A DNA stretch of 64,000 nt, from NCBI RefSeq assembly GCF_015207655.1, contig NZ_JADEWN010000012.1, positions 1-64,000 of the forward strand, read 5' to 3'. Positions within the stretch are counted from its first letter, which is position 1. Each line of letters starts with the position of its first letter. Positions 8,816 to 18,542 of this stretch are shown in pieces. The notes under the pieces are model-generated. The model made no database searches, was not told the origin of the DNA, and saw only the letters and a list, made by a program, of their open reading frames with translations. The position numbers and the translations under genes are program-made. The stretch is from Gloeocapsopsis crepidinum LEGE 06123 (GTDB taxonomy: Bacteria; Cyanobacteriota; Cyanobacteriia; Cyanobacteriales; Chroococcidiopsidaceae).

Positions 8816-10524
8816 ATACCGTGACTTTTACCAATGACCCAGTGACGACGGAAAAAACGAGATAAAGCTGACTCTTCTAAAGATAAATAAATAGGGCGTC
8901 CATGCGGACAAGTACGCGGATTACGGGTACGTTGCCATTGATTTAAAAGCGTTTGCATTTCTTCTAAATTCAATTCTGTACCATTACGAATGGCACTACG
9001 ACAGGCGACAGCTACTTGTGCAGTTTGTAAGTCTCCACCCAAGCTAAGTTCTAATAATGCCTCGGCACAATCTTTTCGCGTTTGTAACATTGCTGGAATA
9101 TTGCGGATCGCCCACATTTGTTCGCCAAAAGTCTCTATTTCTATACCGATACGTTCAAGTTGCGATCGCTGTGTCGGTGAAAGATTATTTAAAATAACTG
9201 GTGGTTCTAAAGGAACAAGTTGCCAGTTATCAACTAATTGTTCGTACAAAACGCGTTCGTGCGCAATGTGTTGTTCGACTAACCATAATCCTCCTGGGTG
9301 TTCTGCCACGATATAAGTATTGTTAACTTGAGCAACAGCTTTAAGGATGTAAGTAGTAGGATTGCTGTTCTGAACGTCCTCAACATCCGATTGTATTTGA
9401 CGATTGAAACTGTAACTGCTGGTAGATTCTGCAGCTTTAATCAGTTTACCAACTCTAGAATTATGTAAAGATTCAGGAATCGTTGCAGGATTAATGCGTA
9501 ATGCTTGTTCAATGGCTTGCGCAACTTTTTCTTGCCAATAATCAAGATGATGTAAATAAATTTCTGCTTTTGCAGGGTGACGATTCCAATTAATTTGATT
9601 AGGAGAAACTTGTAAATGTAAAAAACATACTGGATAGCGATCGCGTGGTAGGGTTCGTGCAGTAGCAGTCAGTATTGTTTGCTCAATCTCTGGTAATTTT
9701 ACTCTGCGTCCATTTACTGCAACTTTGATCCAGTCAGGGCGATGACGATGACAGCGGTCTGGTAAACCTAAAACTAAGTTCAGAAAAGCATGTGTAGCAA
9801 TCTCATCTTTACAGTTGAATAAATTATCAGGATGAGGAACTTCAATTTTTAGTTCTTGCAAGTCGCTTAAATGCACTTGGCGGAGAATTTGTGGTAAGAC
9901 ATATTGAGATGATTTTCCAGCACTGAGAGTAAACCATTCGCGGTCATCGTGCCAAACTTGCCAAGTAACCTGGGGATGACACAACGCAATTTGCTGAATT
10001 GTCGTTTGTACTGCTTTCAACTGCTGTGCGATCGCGGGTAATCCTTCGCGGTAGTTTGGTAAATTACCAAATAGATCTGATACAGTCACAACTGTTCCAG
10101 GGGCGATCGCTGCTGTTGTCACTTCTACAATTTCTCCTCCTGTCGCATAAACAACACGCCATCCCTCAGATGTTAGGGCAGGGCGACTTAAGATTTCTAA
10201 CTGTGCTAGTTGTGTCAAACTATGTAATGCTTCACCGCGAAATCCTAAGCTGCTAATTTTCCATAAGTCATCAGAATTACGAATTTTACTAGTACTATGT
10301 GCGATCGCTGCTTGCTGCAAATCGGTTAATTTCATCCCGCAGCCATTATCTGACACTCGTACCCGCCACTGTTGTGTCCACAAAGCGACGACAATTCGTG
10401 TTGCACCTGCATCAAGAGAGTTTTCTACTAATTCTCGTACAACAGCTGCTATTGAGTCTATTACCTCACCAGCAGCAATTAAATTAATAACTTCTTCAGG
10501 TAGAGTGTGAATACTGGATAGCAT
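8812..10524 (-). CDS. mutL: DNA mismatch repair protein MutL
   Basis: ATPase that couples MutS mismatch recognition to strand incision. The GHKL ATPase domain shows VVRELVENSLDAGATRI, DNGCGM and LGFRGEALHSL. The C-terminal domain has ACRSAIR and CPHGRP, which are motifs of endonuclease-type MutL; the central metal-binding motif DQHA-x2-E-x4-E reads EQHIAHERVLYE, a conservative variant. The track starts at TTG 10551; ATG 10524 (MLSSIHTLPEEVINLIAAGE) matches the usual MutL start and is preferred (570 aa). Convergent with the acetyltransferase gene, overlapping it by 4 bp. Confidence 0.93.
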   Translation of the reverse strand: MLSSIHTLPEEVINLIAAGEVIDSIAAVVRELVENSLDAGATRIVVALWTQQWRVRVSDNGCGMKLTDLQQAAIAHSTSKIRNSDDLWKISSLGFRGEALHSLTQLAQLEILSRPALTSEGWRVVYATGGEIVEVTTAAIAPGTVVTVSDLFGNLPNYREGLPAIAQQLKAVQTTIQQIALCHPQVTWQVWHDDREWFTLSAGKSSQYVLPQILRQVHLSDLQELKIEVPHPDNLFNCKDEIATHAFLNLVLGLPDRCHRHRPDWIKVAVNGRRVKLPEIEQTILTATARTLPRDRYPVCFLHLQVSPNQINWNRHPAKAEIYLHHLDYWQEKVAQAIEQALRINPATIPESLHNSRVGKLIKAAESTSSYSFNRQIQSDVEDVQNSNPTTYILKAVAQVNNTYIVAEHPGGLWLVEQHIAHERVLYEQLVDNWQLVPLEPPVILNNLSPTQRSQLERIGIEIETFGEQMWAIRNIPAMLQTRKDCAEALLELSLGGDLQTAQVAVACRSAIRNGTELNLEEMQTLLNQWQRTRNPRTCPHGRPIYLSLEESALSRFFRRHWVIGKSHGI

Positions 10525-11078
10525 AGAATCCAGTTTTTTATGAGTTAACAAGAGTATTTAATTAAATGTTAGATGTTTTCTTTTAACGTCAGCCATGAAT
10601 TTTTAAATACTGAAATTAGCCTGTTCTAATTTACTGAATAAACTGATTTCATTTGTAATACAATCTGAGCTAGAGTTGAATAGACGGAGCTAACTTTGCT
10701 TAGAGAGTATCTCATTTTTATTACTGTTTTCTTTTACAGTAACAACAAATCAAGTAAAACTTATGCGCTCAGTCAAATCAAGCAATGCACAAAATCAATA
10801 GTCAATTAAGTATTTACATAAAAATTAACATACATAGCCTCGAATAATTCATAAGTATCCGCTTTTCATTCTTCTCTCTATGCCTCTGTGGTAGCCTGCG
10901 GCAAGCTACTACGCGTCTATGTTTCAAAAAAATTTATAGCCCGAATGCGATCGCCATAGGTTTTAAAAATTCCAACTATTCCTAAAGAAAGATATTATAA
11001 ACGTTCATTCTAAAGAAGGATCGTATAGGTTGTATTACTTGATAAATTGCGAAAGAGCAGATAAGAGAGGATTAATGT
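10525..11078. other. Intergenic region between divergent mutL and rhodanese-like gene
   Basis: About 550 bp, AT-rich, with no supported ORF. It holds a perfect 7-bp inverted repeat TTACTGT/ACAGTAA (10721-10742, 8-base loop) and a small hairpin-forming word GTAGCctgcggcaaGCTAC (10891-10909) of the kind dispersed in cyanobacterial spacers. Promoters for both flanking genes must lie here; none was assigned with confidence. Confidence 0.5.
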
Positions 11079-11525
11079 ATGAATAACCCTTTAGGCGGTA
11101 TCATTCCAGACCAACCACCTATTGATCCCCAGTCTAACGTGCACGAACTTAAATCGCGTTTAGAATGGGGCGAGCCAGCATTCACGATTTTAGATATACG
11201 CGATCGCAACACATACAACGACGGTCACATTATGGGCGCTATGTCCATGCCAATGGAAGAGTTAGTGGATCGCGCTCAAAGTTCACTAGCTAAAAGTCGT
11301 GATGTTTATATCTACGGTGAAACTGACGAACAAACTACCCAAGCTGCACAACAGCTTCGTTCATCCGGATTTGAACACATATCAGAACTGAAAGGCGGAC
11401 TTCCAGCATGGAAGGCAGTAGGTGGTCCCACAGAAGGTATTTTGGAATCCAGAACTCCAGCAGGCGCAGATGACTATAATGTTGTTTCTCGCATGCAAAA
11501 CCAAGCAGAAACTCAACAAAAGTAA
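11079..11525 (+). CDS. Rhodanese-fold protein without the catalytic cysteine
   Basis: 148-aa single rhodanese domain: LDIRDRNTYNDGHIMGAMSM is the typical DxR...GHI-GA motif, and ELKGGLPAWKAVGGP is the typical C-terminal motif. The active-site loop, normally with Cys (YCxxGxRS), reads IYGETDEQTTQAA, with Gly or Glu where Cys is expected. Thiosulfate:cyanide sulfurtransferase activity is therefore unlikely; a binding or regulatory role is an inference. The N-terminus is short and has no signal peptide. A hairpin terminator follows. Confidence 0.85.
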   Translation: MNNPLGGIIPDQPPIDPQSNVHELKSRLEWGEPAFTILDIRDRNTYNDGHIMGAMSMPMEELVDRAQSSLAKSRDVYIYGETDEQTTQAAQQLRSSGFEHISELKGGLPAWKAVGGPTEGILESRTPAGADDYNVVSRMQNQAETQQK

Positions 11526-11606
11526 GTCTTTGTGAATGTAAACTTATTCTGCAGAACTGACACTTATCATAATAGCCACATTAACTAATTCTTTGGATTA
11601 GAAACA

Positions 11607-11652
11607 CTCCTATCTCAGTAAGTATGTTTGAGGTAGGAGATTTAGTTTTTAA
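11607..11652 (+). terminator. Rho-independent terminator after the rhodanese-like gene
   Basis: An 11-bp stem CTCCTATCTCA / TGAGGTAGGAG (one G-T pair) with an 11-base loop, then an AT-rich T-containing tract. It lies between two convergent genes and may act in both directions. Confidence 0.7.
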
Positions 11653-11677
11653 TTTTCAATTATTGGTTTTTTAAAAT

Positions 11678-13174
11678 TCAAGGGAAACAAAAATCTGGAG
11701 CGCATAATTGTGGGAAATTTACAATATTAACTTCCCATGTATTAATGTCTGCACGCCGGATGATGTGATTATTAGTATCAGCAATGAAGAGGAATGAATC
11801 GATACCGCTTAACCCAGAAGGTTCTGAAAACTTAAAACTCTTTGTTTCATCTTCGCGATCGCCTGTACCACCTCCTAATACAGTTTCACAAATACCTGTA
11901 CAAGTATCGACTCGCTTGATTTTATTGTTATAAGTATCTGCTATCCAAAGATAATCTTGAAAGTAATCTACTCGTAAACAGTGTTGTAAGCGTACTTCTG
12001 CACCGCTACCATCAACATCACCAAAACCAAATAGCTCGCCGCTACCGCAGATTGTTCTTACTTGTTGTTCTGCTAAATTGATACCACGAATAGAACTAAC
12101 TTCACTATCTGCAATGAATAACTCTTTTCCATCAGTCGTAATTCCGCTAGGTTGAGCAAAAGCCGATTTAGTAAGACACCCATTAATACAAGCTTCTGCA
12201 CCTCTACCAGCATAAGTTGCGATCGTCAATATTTCTAGTTGTAATTCCCAAATTTGGTGTGCACCTGCCATTGCAATAAATAAAGAGTTACCTCTTAGTT
12301 GCACATCCCAAGGGGAGTTTAACTCCGTTGTTAATCCAGCACCTCCAAAAGGTTGACTATTCTGGTTTTGTTTGCCTGTACCAGCAATTGTTTTGACGAC
12401 TTGACGTTGCAAATCAATCTGGCGTATCGCATGATTTTCGGTATCAGCTAAATACAGTAACTGTTTTTTTGCGTCAAATGCCATTCCTTGAGGACTGGAA
12501 AACTGTGCTTCGCCAAAACAACCATCCATTAATCCTGATTGACCTGTTCCAATCAAATGCTGAACTTCTCCATCTAAAGAACTAATAACAAGCCGATGAT
12601 GACCCGAATCAGTAATAAATAAGCCTACTGTTGTGGCTAAAACCTTTCCAGGAAAAGCTAAGGGAGTTATCAGTGGTTGGCGTTGTTTCTCTAGCAGCAA
12701 ACTGAGATTTTGAGCAGAAAATGTCCCCTTTCCTTGATGTTTATGAATCAACTGCTCTACTATTTGCTCTAAATCATCGCGATGACCTTCACCAGAAACA
12801 TAGCTAACAATGTAACCTTCAGGATCGATTACTATTAAGGTTGGCCAAGCCCGTACAGCATATTGTTCCCAAACTCCAAAGCCACTATCGATAAGTACTG
12901 GATGCTCAATGTCATAGCGTAAGATTGCTTGACGAATATTCTCGACTTCCTTCTCGTTGTCAAACTTAGCCGAATGAATTCCAATAACCGTTAGCTGATC
13001 TTGAAATTTTTGTTCTAAGTATTTTAAATCTGGTAAAACATGTAAGCAATTAATACAGCAGTATGTCCAAAAGTCTAAAATAACAACTTGACCGCGTAGT
13101 TGCTGTAGTGATAAAGGACGATCTATATTTAGCCAAGCTTGATTAGAGGGAAGTTCCGGCGCTCTCACTCGCAT
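11678..13174 (-). CDS. Thioredoxin-like/NHL-repeat protein (NHLRC2-like)
   Basis: 498 aa. Residues 1-145 form a TlpA/thioredoxin-like domain: VILDFWTYCCINCLHVLPDL has a C-x-x-C (CINC) redox site, WPTLIVIDPEG carries the cis-Pro region. Residues about 170-490 are a beta-propeller of NHL repeats (for example SSPQGMAFDAKKQLLYLADT, QPSGITTDGKELFIADS, EPSGLSGIDSFLFIADTNNH). This fusion is known from bacteria to animals (NHLRC2), with an unclear substrate. There is no signal peptide, so a cytoplasmic location is likely. ATG start at 13174. Confidence 0.85.
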   Translation of the reverse strand: MRVRAPELPSNQAWLNIDRPLSLQQLRGQVVILDFWTYCCINCLHVLPDLKYLEQKFQDQLTVIGIHSAKFDNEKEVENIRQAILRYDIEHPVLIDSGFGVWEQYAVRAWPTLIVIDPEGYIVSYVSGEGHRDDLEQIVEQLIHKHQGKGTFSAQNLSLLLEKQRQPLITPLAFPGKVLATTVGLFITDSGHHRLVISSLDGEVQHLIGTGQSGLMDGCFGEAQFSSPQGMAFDAKKQLLYLADTENHAIRQIDLQRQVVKTIAGTGKQNQNSQPFGGAGLTTELNSPWDVQLRGNSLFIAMAGAHQIWELQLEILTIATYAGRGAEACINGCLTKSAFAQPSGITTDGKELFIADSEVSSIRGINLAEQQVRTICGSGELFGFGDVDGSGAEVRLQHCLRVDYFQDYLWIADTYNNKIKRVDTCTGICETVLGGGTGDREDETKSFKFSEPSGLSGIDSFLFIADTNNHIIRRADINTWEVNIVNFPQLCAPDFCFP

Positions 13175-13357
13175 ACTTAAAGGTGCTTTTTGGGTTTATC
13201 TTAAGTTATATTGCTAACTGCAAATCGCTATTTCATATAAATAACCTGGAATTGACTGTACAAAATACACAGTATCAACTCCAGGTTACACTAGCCCTCA
13301 AAGTAGATATTGCTTTCACAAAATACAGAAGCGCTAGAAAGCTTTTACCTATCTTGC

Positions 13358-13741
13358 TTAGTTTCTCTCAGCTTTGCTTTGAGCTTCTTCCATAGCAGCT
13401 TTCTTATCTGCCTCATTTGGGTTAAATGTAACACCTGTTTGACGTGCTTTAAGTTCCAAGGTTTCAGGAATGTTTTCTCCAAGCTTTTTCAGATTCTTTA
13501 AACCTGTATCACCAATAGGACGTTCTGCGCTATCACCAAAATCTTCAGCTTTTTCTTTAATGCGCTTTACTGTATCACGTGTAACAGGATTCTCGTCTAC
13601 TGACCCAGCAGATGCAGCCTGTGCTTGTGAAAATACACTTTCATTGAAGGCTGGAGCAACCAAAAATGTAATTGCTACCAATACAACTGTGATAACACGA
13701 CGTAATCCGCTGCTCTTCACCCAATCTATCATTGATTTCAT
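13358..13741 (-). CDS. Small exported hypothetical protein
   Basis: The ORF track starts at 13753, but the ATG at 13741 lies six bases after a GGAG ribosome-binding site that the longer version would translate, so a 127-aa product (MKSMIDWVKSSG...) is preferred. It has an N-terminal hydrophobic segment (about residues 14-36) ending in QAQAASA, which looks like a signal peptide, then a charged helical region (RIKEKAEDFGDSAERP). It resembles small stress-type or conserved cyanobacterial proteins, but no family is named. Probably periplasmic or thylakoid lumenal. Confidence 0.6.
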   Translation of the reverse strand: MKSMIDWVKSSGLRRVITVVLVAITFLVAPAFNESVFSQAQAASAGSVDENPVTRDTVKRIKEKAEDFGDSAERPIGDTGLKNLKKLGENIPETLELKARQTGVTFNPNEADKKAAMEEAQSKAERN

Positions 13742-14058
13742 TTCTCTCTCCATTAGTTTTGGATTCTAACTTTCTAACTCTTTACTTTTTTTGAGATAAC
13801 ATCTTCTCCCTAGGGTTAGAAAGTTTTGATCTTCAAACTCATGGTTTTCAGGAATTACGCAGTTGAATGTCTTGCGCCTCCTTAGACCCGTGAACAAGCG
13901 TTTTTCTTTATTTTCTCTTCAGAATTGGGAAGTCAGGCGAAAGGTGCGGGGTTCCCCTAGTTATAGGAACTAGCGTAGATTGAGAGGGCAAAAGGGGTTT
14001 ACTCTAAACTGTAAAAAGCTGCTTGCTCAACCTCGACAGCTTTCAAGTTAGAACTAAC
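13742..14058. other. Intergenic region, no gene seen
   Basis: About 315 bp between two minus-strand genes. It contains the upstream region of the small exported protein and a short inverted word GTTCC...GGAAC (near 13951-13970). No ORF, RNA gene or confident promoter was recognised. Confidence 0.4.
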
Positions 14059-15645
14059 TTAAGGCAGAACATTCTCTTGTAGACCTAACTTGAGTTCAAG
14101 TTCATCGTCTGCTGCATCTTCTTCCTGTGCTGATTCGACTGTTTCTGGCTGTGGTACAGGTAAATCAATCACTTCCGATTGTGGTGGTTCAGACGATGGC
14201 AGAATCACTGAACGACGGCGAAAACGATTAAAAAAACCCTCTGGCTGCTTTTCCAAGGGTTTTATACCTTCTAGTGCTGGTGTTGGCGCTGACGGTGATA
14301 TATCTGACGGAACTGCTTCAGGTGATGACGTTAATGGTTCAACATCAGAAGAATTTTGCGGTTCTGGAGGTTCAACAGGAATAGTTTGTTTCGGTGCAGG
14401 AATTAGAAGTTCTTCAGGAACTGCTTCTGTGTCTGGAATCTCACTTTCTTCAGGTACTTCTGGTATTAAAGGTGTCACGCTTGGTGCAGGTTCAACTTCA
14501 CGACGCCGAAAGCGATTAAACAAGTTATTTGGTTTAGTTTGTTCAGGTTTCTCTAAATCAGTTTCGAGTTCTTGTTCAGGTTGATTAACTTCTATTTTGT
14601 CTAATAGAGGTTGTTCTGGTTTAATTTCTTCTACAGAAGGTAGTTCAGGAACTGGACTAGGTGATGGTGTGGGAGTTGGTTCAATGATTGGAGATTTATA
14701 GACATAATTCTGTTCTACAATACCTCGTGCTTCAGCTACCGACAGTTGTCCTGTTACAAGTTTTCCTAAGCTATCTTTTGCAGGCGGCTCATAAGTGATT
14801 AACCGAATTGTGTTATTGAAAACGTTGGCTAAAGAGTTGCCTTGTTCGTCAATAAACTCTAACTGAACCCAATTTTTACCAGGTTGGAAACCTCGTAAAT
14901 AAAGTGGTTGCCAACGCTCAAGAATAAAGCTATCACCGTTAATTGTACAGCGGATACGCCAATCAGTAATGTCATTTTGTTGATGTTCTTGAGCAACTAA
15001 GTGTAGGGGTGCATTAGTCAAGTAGAAATCGAGAAGAACGGGTTCAGCACTGAATGTTCCTTGAGGAGCGTTATAGGTTAATAGTGGTTTATTAGATGCA
15101 GGACTATTGTTATTATCTTTCGCGAAGATATGAAAAGTTGTTTGGGTATAAGCACCTTCATTTTTAAAGCTTTCATCCCAAGGGTAAGTGGCAAAAACTC
15201 GCAAAGTATGCGTTCCAGGAGTTAAATCAGAAAAAACCAACGGTTCAGTTAGATTGTAAACATTTGTATAAGGTTGGTTGTCTAAAATAACGTTGAGATG
15301 AGGACCTAAATCGAGTTCCTGGTTTTTGAAAATAGGGAAATCTTGAACCTGTAAGCGGATATTAACTGTAGTATCTTGAAAAACTTCGTCTGGCTGTGGA
15401 CTCAATATTGTTACTTGCGGACGATGAATTTCTAAGCTCTGGTGTAGTTGCTGAATTACTTCTGGTGGAGAGACTTCAGCAATCTTAGTAGGACGTGGTA
15501 CAGAATTGAGTTGTGTATCATTGCGATTACGTGTTTCTTCAACTGAGCGATCGCTACAACCAATCAAGCCAGCGATAATAAGCCCTGTGACTAAAAATGA
15601 AACAATCGCTTTGATAAATTTTCGCCACCAATTTATGCCAAACAC
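14059..15645 (-). CDS. Proline-rich lipoprotein with duplicated FNRFRRR motif, unknown function
   Basis: 528 aa starting at GTG 15645, eight bases after GAGGAG. The N-terminus has a charged head, a hydrophobic segment and a lipobox ending GLIGC (Cys about residue 30), so it is probably a lipoprotein. Residues about 70-290 look beta-rich with Ig-like features (VTILSPQPDEVFQDTTVNIR; GTHTLRVFATYPW). The C-terminal half is Pro/Glu/Ser-rich and disordered, with a duplicated basic motif, LFNRFRRREVEPAP and FFNRFRRRSVILPS, separated by about 100 residues. Cyanobacteria carry related proline-rich FHA-less proteins without known function; I do not recognise a named family. Confidence 0.7.
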   Translation of the reverse strand: MFGINWWRKFIKAIVSFLVTGLIIAGLIGCSDRSVEETRNRNDTQLNSVPRPTKIAEVSPPEVIQQLHQSLEIHRPQVTILSPQPDEVFQDTTVNIRLQVQDFPIFKNQELDLGPHLNVILDNQPYTNVYNLTEPLVFSDLTPGTHTLRVFATYPWDESFKNEGAYTQTTFHIFAKDNNNSPASNKPLLTYNAPQGTFSAEPVLLDFYLTNAPLHLVAQEHQQNDITDWRIRCTINGDSFILERWQPLYLRGFQPGKNWVQLEFIDEQGNSLANVFNNTIRLITYEPPAKDSLGKLVTGQLSVAEARGIVEQNYVYKSPIIEPTPTPSPSPVPELPSVEEIKPEQPLLDKIEVNQPEQELETDLEKPEQTKPNNLFNRFRRREVEPAPSVTPLIPEVPEESEIPDTEAVPEELLIPAPKQTIPVEPPEPQNSSDVEPLTSSPEAVPSDISPSAPTPALEGIKPLEKQPEGFFNRFRRRSVILPSSEPPQSEVIDLPVPQPETVESAQEEDAADDELELKLGLQENVLP

Positions 15646-16207
15646 CTAATCGAACTCCTCGTAAGTTAAGTATTAAAAATAAAATCTTTCTGCGCTTAGT
15701 GCTTAAATACCATCTCCATTTGATTTTAAGTGCTAGTGACTACTATGCCAGTACACAGAAGCGTACGATCAAATAGGTAGCAAATATCTATCAAATAGAG
15801 AAAAATAAATACTACTCAAAACTTGATGAGCAAAAGCTCTGAGCTTAATGAATTCATATTTATTTTTGCTACTTATCACTATTAATCTGACGCTAGTCTA
15901 AATGATAAATTTTACGAATCTTTGAGGTTTGTAAATTATATGAAGATACTCTTGACTTTTTTTCCATTGGTTTGAACTTACATAGTAGAACGGACTTACT
16001 CTCTAGACTTTTTGAATTATTGTTAAAAAACTTCCAACACTCTGGTAATCATGACCCTATAATTCATCAGAAAGCACTTTCCACGGGCGACCTTCATGAC
16101 TGGTTCAGCCTAGCTCCCTAAATTTTAGGAAGATTGGGCGACTCAGTCAGAAGACAGCTAGTGGTGTTCCACAAGTTCTGTTTCCTTGTCTAGAGAGGAG
16201 AGTCTAA
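15646..16207. promoter_or_regulatory. psaA upstream/leader region
   Basis: 562 bp without an ORF, in front of psaA and behind the start of the divergent lipoprotein gene. psaAB leaders in cyanobacteria carry high-light regulatory elements; isolated TTACAT/TGTAAA half-sites occur near 15929 and 15978, but no clean paired HLR1 element or -35/-10 pair was found. A strong ribosome-binding site (AGAGGAGAG) lies 6-7 bases before the psaA ATG. Confidence 0.45.
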
Positions 16208-18466
16208 ATGACGATGAGTCCTCCGGAGCGAGAGGAAAAAAAGGCAAGGGTTATCGTCGATAACGACCCGGTACCAACCTCATTTGAAAGATGGGGGCAA
16301 CCAGGTCATTTTGACCGCACCTTAGCTAAAGGTCCCAAAACCACTACTTGGATTTGGAACCTACACGCCCTCGCCCATGATTTTGATACTCATACCAGCG
16401 ACCTAGAAGACATCTCGCGCAAAATCTTTGCAGCGCACTTCGGTCAGTTGGCTGTGATCTTCCTCTGGTTGAGCGGCATGGAGTTTCATGGCGCTCGCTT
16501 TTCAAACTACGAAGCTTGGCTGAGCGATCCAATTGGTATTAAGCCAAGTGCGCAAGTTGTTTGGCCAATTGTTGGTCAAGACATTCTTAATGCTGATGTT
16601 GGTGGTGGTTTCCACGGCATTCAAATTACCTCTGGCTTATTCCAAGTTTGGCGTGCTGCTGGTTTTACAAACTCCTTCCAGTTGTACGTAACTGCAATTG
16701 GTGGTCTAGTGGCAGCAGCTTTAATGCTCTTTGCTGGCTGGTTCCACTACCATAAGCGCGCTCCTAAACTGGAATGGTTCCAGAACACAGAGTCGATGCT
16801 GAACCACCATTTGGCAGGGTTACTGGGCTTAGGTTGTTTATCTTGGGCTGGACACCAGATCCACGTAGCTTTACCAGTTAATAAGCTATTGGATGCTGGA
16901 GTAGCACCAAAGGATATTCCCCTACCTCATGAATTTATTCTGAATAGTAGCTTGATGGCAGAGTTGTATCCTAGTTTTGCCAAAGGATTAACACCCTTCT
17001 GGACGTTAAATTGGGGACAATATGCTGACTTCCTCACTTTCAAGGGTGGTTTAAACCCAGTAACAGGTGGTTTGTGGTTGACCGATACAGCGCACCATCA
17101 CTTAGCTTTGGCTGTGCTGTTCATCGTTGCAGGTCATATGTACCGCACAAACTGGGGCATTGGTCACAGCATTAAAGAGATTCTAGAGAACCATAAAGGT
17201 CCGTTCACAGGTGACGGGCATAAAGGTCTCTACGAAAACATGACCACATCCTGGCATGCGCAGCTAGGAACAAACCTGGCGATGCTCGGTTCGCTGACAA
17301 TTATCGTGGCGCATCATATGTACGCGATGCCTCCGTATCCGTACTTAGCAACTGACTACGCCACTGCGCTATCAATCTTCACTCACCATATGTGGATTGG
17401 CGGCTTCTTGATTGTTGGTGGAGCAGCCCACGCTACGATTTTCATGGTGCGTGACTACGATCCAGCAGTAAATCAAAACAACGTACTGGATCGGGTGATT
17501 CGTCACCGCGATGCGATTATTTCCCACCTGAACTGGGTATGTATGTTCCTGGGCTTCCACAGCTTTGGTCTATATATCCATAACGATACAATGCAAGCTC
17601 TGGGTCGTCCGCAAGACATGTTCTCGGACACAGCCATTCAGTTGCAACCCGTGTTTGCACAATTTGTTCAAAATATCCACACCTTAGCACCTGGTTCTAC
17701 AGCACCTAATGCTCTCGAACCTGTGAGCTATGCTTTCGGTGGTGGTGTGGTTGCTGTAGGTGGCAAAATTGCCATGATGCCGATCGCATTGGGTACGGCG
17801 GACTTTATGATCCACCACATCCATGCCTTCCAAATTCACGTTACAGTATTGATCCTACTGAAGGGCTTCCTATTTGCTCGCAACTCGCGTTTGATTCCAG
17901 ATAAAGCGAACCTAGGTTTCCGCTTCCCCTGCGACGGTCCAGGTCGCGGTGGTACCTGTCAAGTATCAGGTTGGGATCACGTATTCTTAGGATTGTTCTG
18001 GATGTTCAACACCATTGCGATCGCGGTTTACCACTTTAGTTGGAAGATGCAATCGGATGTGTGGGGAACCATTGACTCAGACGGTACGATAGCGCATATC
18101 ACTGGTGGTAACTTTGCCATGAGTGCAAATACCATCAACGGTTGGTTGCGTGACTATCAATGGGCACAAGCAGCTCAAGTGATTCAGTCTTATGGTTCGG
18201 CACTCTCTGCATATGGTTTGCTGTTCCTGGGCGCTCACTTTGTTTGGGCTTTTAGCTTGATGTTCCTCTTCAGTGGACGCGGCTATTGGCAAGAACTCAT
18301 CGAGTCCATCGTTTGGGCACACAATAAACTAAAGGTTGCACCAACAATTCAACCCCGCGCACTAAGTATTATTCAAGGTCGTGCGGTTGGAGTAGCTCAC
18401 TACTTGTTAGGAGCAATTGTGACAATCTGGGCGTTCTTCGAGGCGCGCATAATTTCAGTAGGTTAG
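16208..18466 (+). CDS. psaA: Photosystem I P700 chlorophyll a apoprotein A1
   Basis: 752-aa thylakoid membrane core subunit of PSI, binding P700, A0, A1 and, with PsaB, the F_X cluster. It begins [20 protein letters not shown], close to the cyanobacterial consensus. The F_X ligand loop [12 protein letters not shown] is at about residues 573-584, and the many His chlorophyll ligands are in the expected context (for example [29 protein letters not shown]). Normal length. It is followed after 76 bp by psaB, as in other cyanobacteria. No other PSI genes or far-red cluster genes flank the pair. Confidence 0.98.
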   Translation: MTMSPPEREEKKARVIVDNDPVPTSFERWGQPGHFDRTLAKGPKTTTWIWNLHALAHDFDTHTSDLEDISRKIFAAHFGQLAVIFLWLSGMEFHGARFSNYEAWLSDPIGIKPSAQVVWPIVGQDILNADVGGGFHGIQITSGLFQVWRAAGFTNSFQLYVTAIGGLVAAALMLFAGWFHYHKRAPKLEWFQNTESMLNHHLAGLLGLGCLSWAGHQIHVALPVNKLLDAGVAPKDIPLPHEFILNSSLMAELYPSFAKGLTPFWTLNWGQYADFLTFKGGLNPVTGGLWLTDTAHHHLALAVLFIVAGHMYRTNWGIGHSIKEILENHKGPFTGDGHKGLYENMTTSWHAQLGTNLAMLGSLTIIVAHHMYAMPPYPYLATDYATALSIFTHHMWIGGFLIVGGAAHATIFMVRDYDPAVNQNNVLDRVIRHRDAIISHLNWVCMFLGFHSFGLYIHNDTMQALGRPQDMFSDTAIQLQPVFAQFVQNIHTLAPGSTAPNALEPVSYAFGGGVVAVGGKIAMMPIALGTADFMIHHIHAFQIHVTVLILLKGFLFARNSRLIPDKANLGFRFPCDGPGRGGTCQVSGWDHVFLGLFWMFNTIAIAVYHFSWKMQSDVWGTIDSDGTIAHITGGNFAMSANTINGWLRDYQWAQAAQVIQSYGSALSAYGLLFLGAHFVWAFSLMFLFSGRGYWQELIESIVWAHNKLKVAPTIQPRALSIIQGRAVGVAHYLLGAIVTIWAFFEARIISVG

Positions 18467-18471
18467 CATTT

Positions 18472-18517
18472 AGCCATCAGTGACTCAGCGTTTAGAGCGA
18501 TGTGTTAGCTGATGGCT
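18472..18517 (+). promoter_or_regulatory. Hairpin in the psaA-psaB spacer
   Basis: Perfect 9-bp inverted repeat AGCCATCAG / CTGATGGCT with a 28-base loop inside the 76-bp intercistronic spacer, no T tract. It could protect or process the psaAB mRNA (inference), or be a residue of a dispersed AGCTGA-type repeat. Confidence 0.5.
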
Positions 18518-18542
18518 TAAGGTCAGAGGATTCACTAAACCT

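Noticed and set aside
14090-14584. 164-aa plus-strand ORF rich in Ser and Gly
   Set aside because: Mirror of the Pro/Glu-rich part of the minus-strand lipoprotein gene; a composition-driven shadow.
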